Shown here: positions 1 to 9,080 of the stretch, in pieces | Numbering within the stretch: position 1 is the stretch's first letter | How the letters are laid out: each line of letters begins with the position of its first letter | NCBI GenBank assembly: GCA_003024985.2 | Contig: PXIH01S0042070.1 | DNA length: 13,705 bases | DNA from: Euperipatoides rowelli | Taxonomy: Eukaryota; Onychophora; Udeonychophora; Euonychophora; Peripatopsidae | Strand: one strand, 5' to 3' | Position numbers and translations under genes: made by a program | The notes under the pieces: generated by a model | Seen by the model: the letters and a program-made list of their open reading frames with translations, nothing else | What the model was told of the DNA's origin: nothing | Database searches by the model: none

Positions 1-321
1 TCCCCTGGTGTGTACAGTTGACAATGTTGTTTTAAGGGTGAGGAGCTAAAGACAATTATTTTAAAAATTGAATTGTAAATAACTTTTTTTTTTTTAACTT
101 TTTTTTTTTTCTTTTTCTGGTGGAAAATTTTTTTTAGTAAAAATCTTTAAAAATCAATAATAAAAAAAATTTAAAAAAATCCATTACATTTGACCTTTAA
201 AATATAAAAACAAAGCAGCAGCCTTGTTTTAAGTCATGTGACAGCTGATGCATTTATCCAAATCCATCTCAATCCCAGAAAAGAAAAAAAAAAAACAATT
301 GTCACTATTCATAAATTTTAC

Positions 322-349
322 GGTAATTTTGTTTAGGTAATTTTGTTTA
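322..349. repeat. Two-copy perfect 14-bp tandem repeat
   Basis: The unit ggtaattttgttta is present twice with no gap. This is direct sequence identity and probably a replication-slippage product. No function is implied. Confidence 0.9.
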
Positions 350-549
350 GCTCTAATCGATGAAGACAATATTTCAGTTATTGGTAATTTATTTTACAAC
401 TTCCAGACACAAATAAAATATAGGGTAATTTTTAATTAATATATTTGATGAATATTATTGATGCCTTTACAACATACTGTAAATATCAGTGCATAATTTT
501 ATACTGACATAAACCAAAGAGCCGGGTCATCATTAATGCTATTATGGTC

Positions 550-586
550 TTTTGTTTAACATGTTTAGTTATTTTGTCTAACATGT
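550..586. repeat. Near-identical 15-bp direct repeat, 22-bp period
   Basis: ttttgtttaacatgt at 550-564 and ttttgtctaacatgt at 572-586 differ at one base. The two copies are separated by 7 bp. Confidence 0.85.
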
Positions 587-680
587 GTGTTCAAATTGTA
601 TTTTAGGTTTGTGTAGGGTTACCATAATTTCCAAAACAAAAACCAGGACACATGTAAAAAGATCTATAAAGCAATCTGCA

Positions 681-750
681 CAAGGGCATCTGGAAGAACC
701 AAGGGGGTGGGGGAGTCCCCTCCAACTTTGATAAGACCAAGTTTTTGTGT
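681..750 (+). repeat. GC-rich dispersed repeat, copy 1 (CAAGGG...GGGGGTGGGG family)
   Basis: This segment starts with caagggcatctg, continues with aagggggtgggggagtcccc, and ends near taagaccaag. The same order of blocks is found at 4056-4110: caagggtgtccg, then aagggggtggggcagt, a C-run, then ttagaccaa. The two therefore look like diverged copies of one repeat in the same orientation. I see no matching inverted end downstream of this copy, so it is either truncated or its 3' end is unrecognisable. It stands out as GC-rich in an AT-rich surrounding. The family name is unknown to me. Confidence 0.65.
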
Positions 751-1174
751 GGGAATTTGAGAAGTTAGAGATAGGAAATTTTTCATTTCCCTACTAGGCC
801 AAACCATATTTAGTTCATTGCAATTATATTGCATTTTATGTAGACTAGCTATTGCCTACAATTTTTGTTTATGTATTTTTTTTTTTTACATAATAAAACT
901 TTGATAGGATATTTAAATATAAAATTAGAAATGGGTCATTCTTTTTCAAAAGAGTCCTAATAAAACAAATCATATTTCCAAGCCTTTAATCATATTAAAA
1001 CACTTGTTGACAATTAGTTAAACCTCGTTGTATTTTTCAGATGAACTTATTTGCTTTAGCAGCTTTGGACAATTTAAATATAATTGTAAAACACTTTACA
1101 ATCAATGCTTTTAAAATTATATTTCTTTACTTTTGTGAAGCGGAAGACTTTTATAGTTCTTGTCTTCCAAACTG
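751..1174. other. AT-rich noncoding stretch beyond the 3' end of the transposase fossil
   Basis: No gene is seen. A T run lies near 880-889. The minus strand here would be the continuation of the hAT transposase C-terminal (dimerisation) region. A few short translated pieces are loosely compatible with it, but stops are frequent and I could not align it with confidence. The conserved hAT C-terminal block is therefore either deleted or unrecognisable. Confidence 0.55.
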
Positions 1175-2153
1175 TTAAAAATATTTTTTTTTTAGGTTTG
1201 AAAATTGATCAAAATGTTTAACATCATCGATTAAAACTTCTTTTTGATTCCGATAAACAATACAATTTTCCACATCTTTCCATTTTTGACACTGATCAAT
1301 GTCCATCCACTGAAAACATGAAAATTCAGCCAATGGTTGAACCCATTTTTGTAAATATTCAATGCAACAACTGTAAATACCAAGTTCTTCTTTTATAAAT
1401 TGATCACATTCTTTCCCAAATCCAGATTCACGTTTCCTTTCAATTGGTATAAATTTCCCTGTCATTCGAGATTTTAAAATATCTTCAGTAGAGCTCAAAA
1501 GTTCTGCAACCTCTACAATTGAATTGTTTCTCTTTCAATTGATTAAATTTTTAGTTTGAAAAACAGACATTAATAAGTGACAAAACCACAAGTATGCTTC
1601 GCTAAGCTCATTTTTAAAAAATTGCACAATAATTGCAGGAGCAGTGTTCAAAGACAAGAAATAAGACTGTAGGGCTGGGAACACTTCAAGGAATCTTTAG
1701 ACAGCAGGGAACAATGACAGCCACCTTGTTTACTATAGGATAAAAGTTGCCTATAATTTACCTCTACAAAATCACAAAATTCAAGCAATGATGTCGTTCT
1801 TACTGTATAAATCAAGAAATAATTGAATACTTTCAAAATAATGCATTGAATGTCAATTGACAATATGTCTATCATAATTGCATACAGTTGTGCATGACAT
1901 GAGCAGGGCAACCTACAACAACAACGTTTTGATTTACTGATGCTTTAAGCCGAGTAAATATATTATTTCCTTCACCTCTCCTTAGTCCCCCAAATTTGGT
2001 ATTACAGTTATCACCGCCAAAGGCAATACATTTACTGGCTATTTTATTTCTTTCCAATGTCTTTATTAACATATTTGCATTGGTCTCGGAGCTTTAATTA
2101 CAAACAATTTCTAAATTAATCAGTTTTGATTGTATGCCCCCATCTTTATAATA
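1175..2153 (-). pseudogene. Decayed hAT-superfamily DNA transposase (ZBED/SCAND3-like)
   Basis: An intact version would be a nuclear DDE transposase of the hAT superfamily that cuts and pastes its own element. Reading 2153 down to 1175, three frames join into one recognisable protein track. Frame one (2153-1872) has a GIQSKLI-like block, then GGDNCNTKFGG (the Asp near 2012-2010 fits a catalytic Asp) and the CPAH motif (1910-1899), matching the hAT CxxH motif. A frameshift near 1872-1885 moves to a second frame (YTVRTTSLLEFCDFVEVNYRQLL). Another near 1724-1734 moves to a third frame, starting with the conserved TRW at 1729-1721 and running through FPALQSYF and NELSEAYLW to 1175. In-frame stops lie at 2096-2094, 1699-1697 and 1537-1535. 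The N-terminal BED finger and the C-terminal dimerisation block are not visible, and no terminal inverted repeats were found. The element is clearly dead. Family assignment rests on remembered motifs. Confidence 0.87.
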
Positions 2154-3039
2154 TCATTTGCTCTGAAATATAATTTTAAAAGATGGTACTGGATTTCTCG
2201 TTAGTTAAGATTTTAATATCCATATATTGCTACCGGTACTTCAAAATTTTCTCAACATCAGTACAACCACATATCCAAATATGTAAATGAAATGCCAGAT
2301 GTATTGTCGAAACAAAAATGTAACACCGTAATAGGTAATCGTTTTAACTGGGTTGACTGGGAAATGGCCTAGCTGAATTAAATAATTTAAATTGAAACTT
2401 TTAATCATTTTTTTAAAATAAAAATTGCACTTAAATATTCTGTATAAAAGAGGGGGTGAAGGAATTAACATTAACATAGTTTGTCTCTTGTCTTTAATAT
2501 TTATAAACAATTTTATTTGTTTATTTTTAACACTTTCCACCAGGTGGATGCAAGTTTGCGAATCCTGTGTTTGTCATTAACTTTCTGAGAGTTATACCAT
2601 AAACAAAGTGCCCTCTCTGTGCAAACAATGAGCTTCAATTCTAAGATTTTTTTCTCTTTCCGTTTTAATGTGAGAGCTATAAAAACGATGGGTAATTAAA
2701 GCAATATTTCTATTAACTTATTTACTTATCAATTAGAAAAGAAAAAAACAAAATGTGTCTGTTTATAAATAAAATGTTTACACAAACTAAAAAATATTAA
2801 CTGATATTTCATAAAAGTAACATATAATTAACTAAACATGATTGAGATGAGTTGTGTTCCCTTGGCAACTAACAGCTTAAGAGACAGAGTTGTGTTCGAA
2901 TGGCTTGAGGTAAATTAATCTGGCCGAGACAGGAAAAAAAAATGAACAGTCAAACACAAAATCTTTGTCCATTGTTGAGACTTGTTTCATAATTATCCAC
3001 TATTTTTTATTTTTAGACTGCGGCTCAAACAAAAGCCCC
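2154..3039. other. Noncoding stretch upstream of the transposase fossil
   Basis: No gene is seen. On the minus strand a 99-codon open frame (2540-2241, GTG start) continues from where the N-terminus of the transposase would lie, but its translation shows no zinc-finger or hAT features and is low-complexity. I treat it as chance. The segment 2530-2690 is less AT-rich and includes the CTCF-like site listed separately. Confidence 0.6.
2537..2547 (+). promoter_or_regulatory. CTCF-core-like 11-mer with E-box
   Basis: ccaccaggtgg matches the first 11 positions of the animal CTCF core (CCASYAGRKGGC), with A instead of the final C. It also contains the E-box CAGGTG and is a palindrome about its central A. 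A single short match has a substantial chance rate, and binding is unproven. Confidence 0.25.
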
Positions 3040-3250
3040 TTTCACATAGAGAGTTTATCCGCGGCCGAGACACAGTTAAGCCAAGAACAGTATCATCCTC
3101 ATGGGTATTTTCATCTATGTTCGAGCCATAGATGAGCCACTAGTTTTGATATTGGCTGAGCCATGGTTGAGTTTTATTCAGTATCCATGGCAACCTAATC
3201 CTAGTTCAATCACGGCTGAGAAGGATTAAACGAGGAAATTAGCCATGTTA
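3040..3250. repeat. GC-richer patch with small perfect inverted repeats
   Basis: Composition shifts here, with gcccctttcacatagagag at the left edge and repeated gagcca/ggctgag words. Two perfect inverted repeats are present: tcatctatg (3111-3119) with catagatga (3127-3135) around a 7-base loop, and gccatgg (3160-3166) with ccatggc (3185-3191). The left edge resembles the CCCTTTCACA-type ends of some DNA transposons. I found no matching opposite end, so this is a possible MITE or SINE fragment only. Confidence 0.4.
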
Positions 3251-4055
3251 AATTGATTCTTGTGAGATCCCGAATCCTCACGAGAGATATAACATTTCTG
3301 TTTAAAAACTATAACAGATTGATACTAATTTATTAAGTTTAATCCTAGCTTACGATAATACAGAATAAAATAGTAGCGGCAGTTTGCAGTTTCTAAAATT
3401 AATTCCATTATGTTTTTAAATTTTGTGTTCAAATGTTAAGTACATTATAAAATGTCATTAATAGATATGGTATCGTAATCGTATATGTTTCTTTCAGGGA
3501 TTTAAAGTATTTTTTCAGCTCATCGTTATTCCTTTATTATTAAACTTTAACTTGAATTGATTTTTCCCCCCCAGAACATATCAAATATAGCCTAATGGCA
3601 ATTAATGTTTGAGAAATTGCAATATTCATTTTAGTGTGAAAACTCTAAAGATAATGTCAGTGTGCTAATCAACATTTTTCACAATAAGCTGTTGTTTACT
3701 ATTTATACTTTAAAAGAACCAGCAGTTGAATTTCAACTTACTGCTTTCTTTTTCACTTTCCCAATGAGTCAAGACCCACAGTTTGAAAAACACTGTTCTA
3801 GAGATCACGTTTTCTGGCTATTCTATTAAATACAATCTCAAACTATAAATAGTTTACTATTTTTTAACTTGAATGAGTTTTTTTTTTCAATGTAGAATTT
3901 TTTTTAGTGGAATTTTTGTTTAGATTTTAAGCATTTATCTGCCAAAAAAACAACAACATTGTTTTTAAGTGTTGTCAGTGGCTTTTTTTAAAACTTGAAG
4001 GAAACACACATAGCCTACTGTACATGGACAGACAGTAGTAGTTTTTAATATCAGC
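3251..4055. other. AT-rich stretch with no recognisable feature
   Basis: No gene, long repeat or RNA is seen. Short C7 (near 3567-3573) and T/A tracts are present. Around 3740-3800 the composition is slightly more balanced, without coding signal. Confidence 0.65.
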
Positions 4056-4383
4056 CAAGGGTGTCCGCAAGGGGGTGGGGCAGTTACCCCCCTGGAAAAA
4101 TTAGACCAACCAATAATGTAGGTACTAGGTAATCGATATAAAGAAGTTTTAATAATATTACAAGTCTGAAGTATCAATTAATGGTTACCAAAATGTCAAT
4201 ACAATAAAAAAAAAAAAAAAAACTTATCAAAATATTTAGAATGAAAAATATACATTATTTGTCCTTTTTAGCCAAACGTCCATACAACCAAAAAAAAAAA
4301 AGCTTATCAAAATATTTACAGCTAAAATAAATAAATAAAATTCCGCTCCCCTTTCCCCCCTATTGTTTTTTCGGACGCCCTTG
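4056..4383 (+). mobile_element. MITE-like GC-ended repeat, copy 2 of the CAAGGG family
   Basis: This 328-bp segment is bounded by inverted ends: caagggtgtccg at 4056-4067 and cggacgcccttg at 4372-4383, which match at 11 of 12 positions when inverted. Just inside each end lies a G/C-run: gggggtgggg at 4071-4080, and ctcccctttcccccc at about 4346-4360 (G-rich when read from that end). The left 55 bp match the repeat at 681-750 block by block. The interior is AT-rich and includes a duplicated A-tract module. There is no coding capacity and no convincing target-site duplication (atatcagc on the left, tcactagc on the right). It is most likely a non-autonomous element, superfamily unknown. Confidence 0.6.
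4201..4318. repeat. Duplicated A-tract module
   Basis: Copy 1 (4201-4238) is acaat plus an A-tract then cttatcaaaatattta. Copy 2 (4284-4318) is acaacc plus an A-tract then cttatcaaaatattta. The 16-bp block after the A-tract is identical. Both lie inside the MITE-like element, so they are likely an internal duplication of it. Confidence 0.8.
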
Positions 4384-5123
4384 TCACTAGCTTGAAGAGT
4401 GTGAAAAAAGTTTAGTTTTTGTTCTAATATTTTTTAAGTTGTACCATTATAATTTAAAAATGCATCAAAATTATACAATCATTTATTAATTAATATTTGA
4501 GGTATTTAGTGGGTGACAAATGGAATAATAAATGGTGGTATTTTGAAGCAAACGAATTATTAATAACTTGAAAAGTATAGGAAATGGGTTGACTATAGAG
4601 TGTTAATTTGACTACCATTAAGGCACTGTTAAAGGTGTCTAAAGACTACACTTTTGCATTGCATCTTGGGTCGATCTAACAGAGTGTAGGTTAATCTGTC
4701 ATTTAGGGCTCCCCCCCCCCCCTCCATATGTAAAATGTTGTTCTCTTTACTACAATAATATAAATCGTGCAGAGGCAAGCAGAATCTAAAATCACCCATA
4801 ACAATTTGATTTTGTGACTAATTTCCGAGAAAATAATTACACTTCAGATTTGTTCAATAATTCTGTTTCTTCAGAATATGTAGGCCAATATCTAAAGGTA
4901 AAGATCACCCAGGCTTTGAGAACAGACGTATGTCTATTAATACAGACTGTTTATTTTTACAGCTAGCTACATTAAAATGGGATCTGATGATGATAATGTT
5001 AAATTGGAAGAAAGTCTTCTGGCATTGTTAAAATAATTGACAAAATTATAGCTTTTATAAAAGAACTATTTAACTACCTTGCGTCGATGCATGGTCTTAG
5101 ATTGTTTTAATTCTGTTGTGACA
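4384..5123. other. Noncoding stretch with a C12 run
   Basis: No gene is seen. A C12 homopolymer occupies 4711-4722. The segment 4628-4663 (gttaaaggtgtct at 4628-4640, then ttttgcattgca at 4652-4663) is GC-richer and matches, in part inverted, 5608-5630 (tttgcattgca, agacacttttaac). These could be ends of a roughly 1-kb element, but only a 13-bp block (12 of 13 identical) supports this. Confidence 0.45.
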
Positions 5124-5223
5124 TTTTTTTTTTATTGCATAATTTTAAATACATGATTTCTGATTTTTTTTTTTTTTTTAACTTTATCACTTCGTAGGTT
5201 TTTTTTTTTTTTTTAAAATTTCG

Positions 5224-5254
<31 letters not shown>
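5124..5254. repeat. Cluster of four same-strand poly-T tracts
   Basis: T runs of 10 (5124-5133), 16 (5164-5179), 16 (5199-5214) and 27 (5228-5254) begin 40, 35 and 29 bp apart. They could be expanded slippage tracts or poly(A) tails of nested minus-strand retroposon fragments. The spacers show no recognisable retroposon body. Confidence 0.85.
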
Positions 5255-5259
<5 letters not shown>

Positions 5260-5615
5260 TCTTTATATGCTGTATAATATATTTATATTTTCTTTTGTAA
5301 AATTATATCCAGGGAAATCATTTTATTGCTTAGGGAATTTTTTTTTCTTTCCCAATTTGATTCAGTTAGATATATCAGATTCCTATTTTTTTTGATTGAC
5401 ACATGCTCATCATTGTTATTATTATTTTTAAAGTTTGGGCAAATTATATTAATAATGTCGTTCAAGGGCGCACATTTACCTAACATTCAAAATTGCTAAC
5501 AAATGATGTGATTTCTTGGCTAAAAGCTGACTTTGCAAGGATAAGCTCATGGGAGACTGAGAAAAATAATGCGTGAGATGGGGGAGGGGGAACTAACAAA
5601 TCTTAAATTTGCATT
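5255..5615. other. AT-rich noncoding stretch
   Basis: A 67-codon minus-strand open frame (5486-5283) exists, but its translation is Asn/Lys-rich low complexity (five Asn in a row) as expected of AT-rich DNA. I do not consider it a gene. A G-rich string (gggggagggggaac) sits at 5581-5593. Confidence 0.6.
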
Positions 5616-5617
5616 GC

Positions 5618-5690
5618 AGACACTTTTAACCTAATTGGTAGACGTTTTTAGTTCTGTGTATCAAAATCTCAAGTTTGAATGGCGAGCTTA
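5618..5690 (+). repeat. Degenerate tRNA-like (possible SINE head) sequence
   Basis: cctaattggtagac (5630-5643) resembles a tRNA D-loop/A-box region. caagtttgaatggc (5670-5683) resembles a T-loop/B-box with C changed to T. The spacing from the GG of the D-loop (5637) to the G of GTTTGAAT (5673) is 36 bases, close to the 35 of a canonical tRNA. I cannot draw convincing acceptor or anticodon stems, so this is not a functional tRNA gene. A tRNA-derived SINE remnant is the better reading, at low confidence. Confidence 0.35.
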
Positions 5691-6155
5691 CTGCTTAGTC
5701 CAATCCCGAAGTGGATCTAATCATACAGATGCCAGAGCAAAATTGGTTAAAATAATTGGAATCTAGTGCTGCTATTCATCTTTGTAATGACTCTTGCTGA
5801 TCTGAGAGTTTGTGGCGTCTTTTTTTGTTGTACATATACTGTATGTACCCATATAATACAGTACGGGTTTTTTTTTTTTTTCGTTTTCATTTTTTTTTTA
5901 GATTATTGAGGGAAAAAAAATTCTCTCCTGTAATCAGGTGAATTAATTTAACTCATTCGTGTTTTTGATCATTTGTGGTACTGTAGTTTCAAAATAAATA
6001 TTAATTTTAATATTAAAAACAAAAATTACCTAGTTTAGTTTTTATTTAAAAAAATGTCAATCCGAAACTTCACTATTTTTTTCCAGTCAAAGAGTAACTT
6101 GAATAATGAATACATCCTAATTATTTATAGACAAATAACCCTTTCCCTTTCTATT
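5691..6155. other. AT-rich noncoding stretch with a TACTGTA hairpin and T14 tract
   Basis: gtacata-tactg-tatgtac at 5830-5848 is a perfect inverted repeat with 7-bp arms. TACAGTA follows at 5857-5863, and a T14 run lies at 5868-5881. No gene is seen. Confidence 0.7.
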
Positions 6156-6159
6156 TATT

Positions 6160-6465
6160 AGTGGGCGTTGAGAACTTGTTAAATGTGCAACAGTTCGAGA
6201 ATTACAATGCACTCACAATAGAATAGGGGTGTGGCTACATTTTAGTCAATTTCCCACTAAATTATTTCCACCTGTTGATTATCAGGTTGGGGCATAATTA
6301 TTACACCTCTTGTTTATCATATGGTTGGGGTAGTGTATGAATTAGAGTTGAGTGAAGATTTGAAAGCATTTGTCACTAATCTGATTGGTCTTTGAAGGAT
6401 CAAACTGTCGCATATTTAACAGCTTGTCTAATGTCGTAGGAGGAATCATCCCGCCCCTCCTTTAA
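6160..6465. promoter_or_regulatory. GC-richer patch with promoter/enhancer-like motif matches
   Basis: Within 300 bp are aggggtgtggc (6225-6235, KLF/CACCC-like), ctgattggtc (6381-6390, inverted CCAAT box), catatttaac (6411-6420, weak TATA-like) and cccgcccctcc (6450-6460, GC-box-like), in an order that could suit a plus-strand promoter. A duplicated module with TTATCA (GATA-factor-like) lies at 6269-6330. No recognisable first exon follows. All of this is motif matching by eye in a vertebrate-style vocabulary, so it is only a candidate. Confidence 0.25.
6269..6330 (+). repeat. Two-copy imperfect repeat containing GATA-like sites
   Basis: cacctgttgattatca then ggttgggg (6269-6292), and cacctcttgtttatca, tat, ggttgggg (6304-6330). 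The copies share cacct.ttg.ttatca and ggttgggg, and their starts are 35 bp apart. Each carries TTATCA, the reverse complement of the GATA-factor core TGATAA. Confidence 0.7.
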
Positions 6466-9060
6466 TTTTGATACATTTGTCAATTTTTCTTGTTAAATCA
6501 TTGAGTTCCAGTTACAAATAGTGGAAGCAGTTTGTTTCTTTAGGAAAATAGAAATCAGTTAAGTTCCTTTATTTTCCAGACCTAAAATTTATATAATTAT
6601 TCATTTTTTAATTAATTAAATTGTACTAAATCTAAAACTAGCTTCTGTAATTATTAAAAGTTTTATTATATAATAGTGCAAGTATGGATTCATGAATTTT
6701 TTTTTTTTTTTTGAGAGGAAAAGATGGAGCAAGCTAGCGTTCTTATTTGATATCCCCCCCATTGGATTTAGAGACAGAATCTTAGAGCTAGAGGACCCAA
6801 ATTACTATTCCACTCCCCAGCCAAATAGTTTTTATTTTATTTTAGATGAATTGCCTTTGCAAATTATTGTTTTTTTAATTTCAATAAAGAAAAGATACAC
6901 ATGACATTATTAAGTCTCAGTAGGACATACTAACCTAAAATTCTCAAAGACTGTCATAATTCATTATTACAATAATGAATTTAACATGTTCAAAATTAAA
7001 ATCCTACATCGTTATAATGGCAGAAAATATTGTAACTATAATAGCAATTTTGATAGTTTAAAGTGAAGAAAATAATTTTTTGGGGGAATCATGCGTTTCT
7101 TTCTTTGTTCCTTTGTTTCTATCTGACCATGCCATATTATGGGAAAGGAAATTTGAAAGGAATAATACTTTTATTTGGTTGTATTTAGAGTAATAGCTAC
7201 TGTACAGTTTTAACAGAGCATCCCTAGTAAGTTTTTATTTTTGCATAACTGTGAGTGCTTGGCTAATGAAATCTGTGTGCAAATCGACTAATTAATAATA
7301 ATACTAAGACAGAACTGAATCCTAAAGTTGAGACATGGATATGGATTTAGCTCCTCTTTTTCATAAGAGTCATCCAATCATACAGATCTGTACAAAAGAA
7401 TTTGATGATGTACTACAAAAACAATAAGACAAATGTATATTAGGTCTATAAATTGTAACAGGGGACAAAAAAATAATACAATGTAAAAAGTTTTTAAATA
7501 TTTTTGTTTTGGAGATTTTGCCACCCATTTCTTAATCTCCTATTGGATTCGTCCTTGTAACTGCATGAAATAATGTTAATATTTTTTAAATTTTATATTT
7601 TTGTAAATCAAATACAATAAAATCTTTGTTATTGACAGATGACCAAACGGAATACTCTCTTAGCCAGCATTTACTATAGAATGTCATTTCTAAGCACTAC
7701 CTCTATTTCCTGCCCTAGGTTACTAAATAAGTACAATTTTTGTCAATTTTAAGGAAATTTGTAAGCTAGCCAGATTAGTGTGACTCCACTTCTTGCTGTT
7801 TTTTTTTTTTTGTGCATTTAAAGGATTTTATATGATATAGTTAAGTGTGCCTTTACAACTATTTTGGTCTCTGATGTTACATTTTTATGGCATATAATAG
7901 TTTTACATCATAAACAAACGTTAAGTAATAGTGACATCTGATTTTTTGCATTCATAAACTAATATTACAGCATATAGTTTTTAAACTTTATTTTCTGTCC
8001 AGATTGTATTTATAGTGTTAATCTATTGGTTTTGATATAGCAGTTGATATTTACTGTATATGGTGGAATCTGACTATTGTTCCGTTTTGGATATCTAGGC
8101 ATCTACCTAGGCCTCTGACGTGCTGTATCTATACACTGGGATTTTCATGTTTTTAAATGTCTGTTCATAATTCTGAACTTTCATTAAATTATTTTCCATC
8201 TTGTATTATATGTACCATAACTTAAGTTTTTCCCCTTTGAAGTTGTTCAAGGCGATTAATCATTTCTCCACTCTTGATTGTGATTTCACTTGACATGTTA
8301 CATTTATTTGAAATGGCGGACTGTTGAGGCTTCTTCTGTATACATAAGATTATGTAGCAATATGTAAGCAGAATTCATTTAACTCTAATTCGATGTCAGT
8401 ATTTGATGGTTTTTATCTGGTGTTTGCTTATTTGACATTCTGCTTATTAAGGATTTCATCTGGATTATGGCTATATATATTATGACTGGCATGGACGTTT
8501 TGAGATTTAGATTGTCAATTGGCAAAATCAATTTTTTTTTTAATGTTTCTAATCAATTATTGTTTGAAATGTGTGTAAATAAGCTCTACATCCGCTTTGC
8601 TTGGGCTATGAGTTTATATTTAAAAAGGAATTGTATTTTTTTGGCTATTTCATGTAAATAATGTTCATTGTTTATAATAATAAAACCCTAGTACCGTAAT
8701 AATAAGTAAAGCCTAGTAAGTGTGACACTTCTCCCTTGTATGGCTGTCTCCTTCTTTGTAAGGTTTTGATACATGTTGTCACCAAAAAGATGTAAGTTTT
8801 TTTTTTAATTACTCTAAAATGTATACGGCACAAGCCGTGTTTTAGTGATAAATCAATTTCCATGTCATTTTTTCAGTCTCTTTAATTTTAGATTTTGATC
8901 TGAATAAGTAATAACATTTTCAAAAATGGACATTGAAAGAAATTCAGATCTAATCCTTATATAGTGTGTGATGCTTATATTATTTATGATGGGAAATCTA
9001 AGATTTAAAATAACATATGGAATAAGAAAGGCACTTCCATTTTTGCTTCAAACGATTAAT
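6466..9060. other. 2.6-kb AT-rich stretch without a recognisable gene
   Basis: Three open frames of 63-72 codons lie here: plus 6692-6904, plus 8467-8661 and minus 8863-8672. None shows a domain, biased codon use or conserved motif, and the first is fed by a T-tract encoding Phe. The sequence includes a T17-18 run near 6698-6712, a T12 run near 7800-7811, and TACTGTA words at 7198 and 8052. No long repeat or RNA was recognised. It is plausibly intronic or intergenic. Confidence 0.6.
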
Positions 9061-9062
9061 AG

Positions 9063-9080
9063 GTGCGCATGCATGCGTAC
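9063..9080. other. 18-bp alternating purine-pyrimidine run with 12-bp palindrome
   Basis: gtgcgcatgcatgcgtac alternates purine and pyrimidine without a break. Within it cgcatgcatgcg (9066-9077) is a perfect palindrome. Such runs can adopt left-handed Z-DNA under supercoiling, but this one is short. Confidence 0.85.

Larger units (their letters stand above)
1..680. other. AT-rich noncoding stretch with homopolymers and short duplications
   Basis: No open frame of note. T runs of 12 lie at 84-95 and 99-110, followed by A-rich sequence to about 180. A 14-bp unit (ggtaattttgttta) is perfectly duplicated head to tail at 322-335 and 336-349. A 15-mer (ttttgtYtaacatgt) occurs at 550-564 and 572-586 with one mismatch. 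At 615-655 the sequence reads agggttaccataatttcc, followed by an A-rich stretch and accaggacacatgt. This resembles the terminal or subterminal sequence of dispersed animal repeats, but I could not find a matching opposite end. Confidence 0.7.

Noticed and set aside
2241-2540. 99-codon minus-strand open frame upstream of the transposase fossil
   Set aside because: It starts at GTG, has low-complexity AT-driven composition, and shows no BED finger or hAT motif even though it lies where the N-terminus would be expected.
3965-4177. 70-codon minus-strand open frame
   Set aside because: It runs through the GC-rich left end of the MITE-like repeat. The Pro/Gly/Cys residues come from the G/C runs.
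5283-5486. 67-codon minus-strand open frame
   Set aside because: Asn/Lys/Ile-rich, with an Asn run from an AT-rich simple tract. No motif.
5618-5690. Functional tRNA gene
   Set aside because: The A- and B-box-like words are spaced correctly, but the acceptor and anticodon stems do not pair and the B-box has lost its conserved C.
6692-6904. 70-codon plus-strand open frame
   Set aside because: It begins in a poly-T tract (Phe run) and has no ATG-context or domain support. The middle part (RILELEDPNYYSTPQP) looks somewhat protein-like, but nothing recognisable could be matched.
8467-8863. Two 63-64-codon open frames (plus 8467-8661, minus 8863-8672)
   Set aside because: Their length is within chance expectation for the window. 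There are no domains, and no transcript signals beyond common AATAAA words.
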